Source: Isoetes taiwanensis
Taxonomy: Eukaryota; Streptophyta; Lycopodiopsida; Isoetales; Isoetaceae
Direction: 5' to 3'
Assembly: GCA_021234155.1 (NCBI GenBank)
Contig: JAJEKV010000003.1
Location: 20,320,386 to 20,384,385 of the forward strand
DNA: 64,000 nucleotides
Shown here: positions 59,285 to 64,000 of the stretch, one piece after another
Layout: each line of letters opens with the position of its first letter
Numbering within the stretch: position 1 is the stretch's first letter
Notes under the pieces: model-generated
What the model was told of the DNA's origin: nothing
Databases searched by the model: none
What the model saw: only the letters and a program-made list of their open reading frames with translations
Made by a program: the position numbers and the translations under genes

Positions 59285-60125
59285 CATCCCCCCCGGATGT
59301 AAATCCTACCAAACCCTAGGGTTTGGTAGGGTTTACATCTCGAAGCGTCAAAGACGGAGACTAACACATCCAAACTTTGCATGGAGTTCTCTCGGTATGC
59401 TCACCGGGGACCATGCGGGAGATGGGGTCAAATCCCCTAGCTTGTGACATGCTTTTTCGCAGACCCTTCACCGGAAAGGGGCTTGTGAAGGGAGTCTCTC
59501 AAAGGTATCTTTGGACCGGGAAATTTGGCTCTGTCTCCCGGTGCCATGAGGGTAATCCAAAGACGGGTATTCCACGCCGATCCACGGGCCCTCTCGGGTC
59601 ATCTGAGACATCCCGAATGTAAACCCTATCAAACCCTAGGGTTTGCTAGGGTTTACATCTCGGCCAAGACGGAGACTCACACACCAAACTTTGCATGGAG
59701 TTCTCTGTGTATGCTGCTCGGGGACCATGCCGGAGATGGGGTCGAATCCCCAGGGGCAAGCAAAGATGCTTTTCCGCACTCCCCTTCTTTGAAAGGGGCT
59801 TGTGAAGGGGAGTCTCGAAAAGGTATCTTTGACGGGAAATTTGGCTCTGTCTCCCGGTGCCATGAGGGTAATCCAAAGACGGGTATTCCACGTCGAGATC
59901 CGGGCCCCTCGGGTCATCGAGACATCATCCGAATGTAAACCCTATCAAACCCTAGGGTTTGCTAGGGTTTACATCTCGAAAGGCCAAGGCGGAGACTCAC
60001 ACATCCGAAACTTTGCATGGAGTTCTCTGTGTATGCTCTGGGGACCATGCCCGGAGATGGGGTCGAATCCCCCAAGCAAAGATGCTTTTCCGCACTCCCC
60101 CTTCACCGAAAGGGGCTTGTGAGTT
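59285..60125. repeat. three units of about 316 bp with telobox palindromes, copy B
   Basis: Palindromic AAACCCTAGGGTTT centres near 59317, 59637 and 59953. Same unit order as 46800-47625. Confidence 0.9.
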
Positions 60126-60659
60126 CTCCAAGATCCTTCTATTCTATCCCTTGCCAAACTCCTCTACAAAAATTTCAAAGGTTATCATATTTCTTGCATA
60201 AAGTCCTAGTCACGTCACCACCATCTAGCCATGTCACCCAAAATTTGCCAACATCACCCAATGAAAAGACCAAAGATGGACATCTTTTCATTTTTGGCCT
60301 AGTCAAAACTTGGCCTTGCTTACTTGACATGCCATGTCACCACTTGGAGTGCCTAGGCTCCAACATGCCACCTAGGCTCTAACATGCCAAGGTGGCTCAA
60401 ACATGCCACGTGGTCTCCAACATGCCACCTAGCTCCAACATGCCAAGGTGGCTTAAACATGCCACCTAGGCTCCAACGTGCTCAAAAATGCCAAGGTGGC
60501 TCAAACATGCCACGTGGGCTCCAACATGCCACATAGGCTCCAACATGCCATGTGGGCTCCAACATGCCAAGGTGGCTCAAACATGCCACCTAGGCTCAAA
60601 CATGCCAAGGTGGCTCCCACATGCCAAGTTGGCACCTAGGCTCAGGCATGCCACCTAGG

Positions 60660-60827
60660 CATGTGTGTTTAGCAAAGGTGCACCTAGCTATCTCAGAAAA
60701 CGATCACATTTTGGCCTCCGAAACGTAAACCCTACAATAACCTAGCAACACACAGGGTTTACGTTTCGGAGGCCAAAACGTGGTCGTTTTCTTAGATAGC
60801 TAGGTGTGCCTTTGCTAAACACACATG
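60660..60827. repeat. foldback with about 74-bp arms, copy B
   Basis: Same structure as 48179-48348; arms 60660-60733 and 60754-60827, loop 20 bp. Confidence 0.85.
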
Positions 60828-61108
60828 CGGATCCATGGCAACTGAAATAACAGAGTTTGGATCTATTGGCCATCCCGAATGATCCCAAACAATTTTGCTA
60901 CTACAAAAGGCGCTCTTGACTTCTAATTGCCACACTCGGAGGAGGATAAATCCAAACCCCATTCCGTCAGTTCCTATTGCTTCGTGTTTTCAACTGCAGC
61001 TTCTTGACCATATCTCAAGTGCAACCGACTAAAACTCGACCTCCATAATGTAAACCCTTCAATAATCTTGCAACACACAAGGTTTACGTTTCGGAGGCCA
61101 TATCCTAG

Positions 61109-61821
61109 TCAGATTCGACCAGGATCTTGCGCAATGTCATCAGGTAGAGGGAGTGTGTTGATACCCGAAGACGGATCCTTAAAACCTTCCGGAAGCAGTT
61201 CGCCCCAAAGGTCCTCTCTCGAAGGCCCCTGGCCATGGACGGGCAACTCTCCCACTCCAAAACTGTGAACTGACTCTGCCAATGGACTCAAAACGTCGAC
61301 ATTACCCTGGAGACCAAGTTTCATGGGCAGAAGACCATCCTTTCTCCAAGAAGCACCAAAGTAGCTCATGTCCAACACGTTCGTAGTTAATTGGCCTAAG
61401 AGGTGGCAGCAGAATACTGCCATGTAGAGGGTTCGTGTTTCTTTCGTTGCAAAACATGATCATAAAACTTGGTCTCTAGGGTATTATCGTCATTCCGGCC
61501 GACATGGCGAAGTCGAATCTCTATTCCGGAGCCTCTGTATTGCCCGAACGACAAAACGATTGGGTTTCTACATAGTGGACCGTAGGACGCTTCGCGGTTT
61601 GATAAGTTCTCGCGGACTGATCTTGGATTTTTTTGAACCTCCTTGAAGCAGGTTACTTGAACGGCGAATTCAACGGTCGGATAGGGAAATCGAGCTCTGC
61701 GAGGGGGGCATTGACATTTGCCCTCCCAGAGGAGCGCTGGCAGGAAAGGCTGCCTCATCGACCTTTCTGAGGTCCGTCTCCTGGGGTTTGGCCTCTCCCC
61801 TCTAGTGAGGAAGCCGCGCAA
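61109..61821 (-). pseudogene. conserved minus-strand ORF block, copy B
   Basis: Frames 61423-61109 (104 aa) and 61821-61396 (141 aa) overlap and match 48820-49731, with the downstream frame cut shorter by a stop after AQDPGRI. The protein is unrecognised. Confidence 0.4.
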
Positions 61822-62400
61822 AGTCCTGGCCTGGTTTGATTTGGGGAAGGGTGTCAGCGCAAGATCCCTCTATTCTATCCCTTGCCAAAATCCTCTACCA
61901 AAAATTCCAAAGGTTATCATATTTCTTGCATAAAGTCCTAGTCATCATGTCCACGTCACCACCATCTAGCCATGTCACCCAAAATTTGCCAACATCACCC
62001 AATGAAAAGACCAAAGATGGACATCTTTTCATTTTTGGCCTAGTCAAAACTTGGCCTTGCTTACTTGACATGCCATGTCACCACTTGGAGTGCCTAGGCT
62101 CCAACATGCCACCTAGGCTCTAACATGCCAAGGTGGCTCAAACATGCCACGTGGTCTCCAACATGCCACCTAGCTCCAACATGCCAAGGTGGCTTAAACA
62201 TGCCACCTAGGCTCCAACGTGCTCAAAAATGCCAAGGTGGCTCAAACATGCCACGTGGGCTCCAACATGCCACATAGGCTCCAACATGCCATGTGGGCTC
62301 CAACATGCCAAGGTGGCTCAAACATGCCACCTAGGCTCAAACATGCCAAGGTGGCTCCCACATGCCAAGTTGGCACCTAGGCTCAGGCATGCCACCTAGG

Positions 62401-62568
62401 CATGTGTGTTTAGCAAAGGTGCACCTAGCTATCTCAGAAAACGATCACATTTTGGCCTCCGAAACGTAAACCCTACAATAACCTAGCAACACACAGGGTT
62501 TACGTTTGAGGCCAAAACGCGGTAATTTTTCTTAGATAGCTAGGTGTGCCTTTGCTAAAACACACTTG
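62401..62568. repeat. foldback, third copy, slightly eroded
   Basis: Same foldback. The right arm has lost bases (GTTTGAGGCC for GTTTCGGAGGCC) and has GCGGTAATTT in place of GTGGTCGTTT. Confidence 0.8.
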
Positions 62569-63173
62569 CGGATCCATGGCTGGCGAAATAACAGAGTTTG
62601 GATCTATTGGCCATCCCGAATGATCCCAAACAATTTTGCTCTTTGCAAAAGGCTCTTGACTTCTAATTGCCACACTGGGAGGAGGATAACTCCAAACCCC
62701 ATTCCATCAGTTCCTATTGCTTCATGTTCACAATTGCATCTTCTCAACCATGACCCAAGTGCAACCGACTAAAACTCGACCACCATAAAGTAAACCCTTC
62801 AATAAACTTGCAACACACAAGGTTTATGTTTGGAGGCAAAAAACATGGTCGTTTTCTTGGATAACTAAGTGCATCTTTTCGAAACATGCATGAGGAGCCA
62901 TGGCAACTGAAATAACAGAGTTTGGATCTATTGGTCATCCCGAATGGTCCCAAACAATTTTGCTACTACAAAAGGCGCTCTTGACTTCTAATTGCCACAC
63001 TCGGAGGAGGATAAATCCAAACCCCATTCCGTCAGTTCCTATTGCTTCGTGTTTTCAACTGCAGCTTCTTGACCATATCTCAAGTGCAACCGACTAAAAC
63101 TCGACCTCCATAATGTAAACCCTTCAATAATCTTGCAACACACAAGGTTTACGTTTCGGAGGCCATATCCTAG

Positions 63174-63886
63174 TCAGATTCGACCAGGATCTTGCGCAAT
63201 GTCATCAGGTAGAGGGAGTGTGTTGATACCCGAAGACGGATCCTTAAAACCTTCCGGAAGCAGTTCGCCCCAAAGGTCCTCTCTCGAAGGCCCCTGGCCA
63301 TGGACGGGCAACTCTCCCACTCCAAAACTGTGAACTGACTCTGCCAATGGACTCAAAACGTCGACATTACCCTGGAGACCAAGTTTCATGGGCAGAAGAC
63401 CATCCTTTCTCCAAGAAGCACCAAAGTAGCTCATGTCCAACACGTTCGTAGTTAATTGGCCTAAGAGGTGGCAGCAGAATACTGCCATGTAGAGGGTTCG
63501 TGTTTCTTTCGTTGCAAAACATGATCATAAAACTTGGTCTCTAGGGTATTATCGTCATTCCGGCCGACATGGCGAAGTCGAATCTCTATTCCGGAGCCTC
63601 TGTATTGCCCGAACGACAAAACGATTGGGTTTCTACATAGTGGACCGTAGGACGCTTCGCGGTTTGATAAGTTCTCGCGGACTGATCTTGGATTTTTTTG
63701 AACCTCCTTGAAGCAGGTTACTTGAACGGCGAATTCAACGGCCGGATAGGGAAATCGAGCTCTGCGAGGGGGGCATTGACATTTGCCCTCCCAGAGGAGC
63801 GCTGGCAGGAAAGGCTGTCTCATCGACCTTTCTGAGGTCCGTCTCCTGGGGTTTGGCCTCTCCCCTCTAGTGAGGAAGCCGCGCAA
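63174..63886 (-). pseudogene. conserved minus-strand ORF block, third copy
   Basis: Frames 63488-63174 and 63886-63461 are identical or almost identical in protein to 61423-61109 and 61821-61396, showing a very recent tandem duplication. Confidence 0.4.
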
Positions 63887-64000
63887 AGTCCTGGCCTGGT
63901 TTGATTTGGGGAAGGGTGTCAGCGCAAGATCCCTCTATTCTATCCCTTGCCAAAATCCTCTACCAAAAATTCCAAAGGTTATCATATTTCTTGCATAAAG

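Larger units (their letters stand above)
60150..61880. repeat. higher-order unit 1 (about 1.73 kb)
   Basis: Runs from CCTTGCCAAACTCCTCTAC to the next occurrence at 61881. It holds the right flank, a minisatellite (60352-60659), foldback, one 325-bp unit and the ORF block, in that order. Confidence 0.85.
61881..63945. repeat. higher-order unit 2 (about 2.07 kb)
   Basis: Same order as the preceding unit but with two 325-bp units instead of one, as in copy A. It starts with the right flank, followed by a minisatellite at 62093-62400. A third unit starts at 63946 and runs off the window. Confidence 0.85.

Overview
This is nuclear DNA from a land plant. The evidence is a 14-exon ABCG half-transporter of the plant ABCG24/28 type with ordinary GT-AG introns, a Ty3/gypsy chromovirus primed by initiator tRNA-Met, LINE remnants, a MULE-type MITE and large young satellite blocks. 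I cannot name the species. A large, repeat-rich genome such as a fern, bryophyte, lycophyte or gymnosperm would fit as well as an angiosperm.

Layout. 0-2.2 kb: AT-rich and purine-rich low-complexity DNA, then a small five-exon gene of unknown function on the minus strand (882-1904). 2.2-9.4 kb: a duplicated 119-bp promoter-like unit and the intact ABCG gene (3385-9384, predicted 1086 aa), the only clearly functional gene in the window. 9.4-15.3 kb: decayed LINE fragments in both orientations and a tandemly duplicated exon-like segment.

15.3-33.9 kb: the most interesting object. It is a decayed but readable DNA transposon (15324-33878) with imperfect terminal inverted repeats beginning GGGTAAA and a possible 4-bp ATAG (or 2-bp TA) target duplication. 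It carries two convergent coding blocks. The plus-strand block encodes an unknown N-terminal domain, a coiled-coil plus RING-like zinc finger, an FCP1/NIF-like HAD phosphatase domain and a Ulp1/C48 SUMO-protease domain. The minus-strand block encodes a transposase-like protein with DFAENY, SDG and GKGEHDG motifs and a Cys-rich tail, which matches an uncharacterised protein family I remember from cnidarian, arthropod and plant genomes. An 8.2-kb Ty3/gypsy chromovirus lies inside the first exon of the plus-strand gene, seven codons in, with a perfect 5-bp AATGC target duplication. An 855-bp MITE with a 9-bp target duplication lies further downstream. Removing both leaves an element of about 9.5 kb.

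33.9-39.2 kb: mostly non-coding, with a second candidate TIR element (35620-39426) carrying a scattered GATCACACC/GGTGTGATC motif and one hypothetical ORF.

39.2-64 kb: a hierarchical satellite landscape, present as two roughly 10-kb copies (A, 39.2-49.9 kb; B, 51.9-62.1 kb) plus a third partial copy running off the end. Each holds a long (CT)n microsatellite, an ACATGTC-rich degenerate tandem repeat, a minisatellite of about 19-bp half-units, an array of about 825-bp units, an array of about 310-bp units each with a telobox palindrome, roughly 135-bp inverted flanks, a foldback of about 170 nt, an array of 325-bp units and a block with a conserved minus-strand ORF. Long open frames here are by-products of repeats, not genes.
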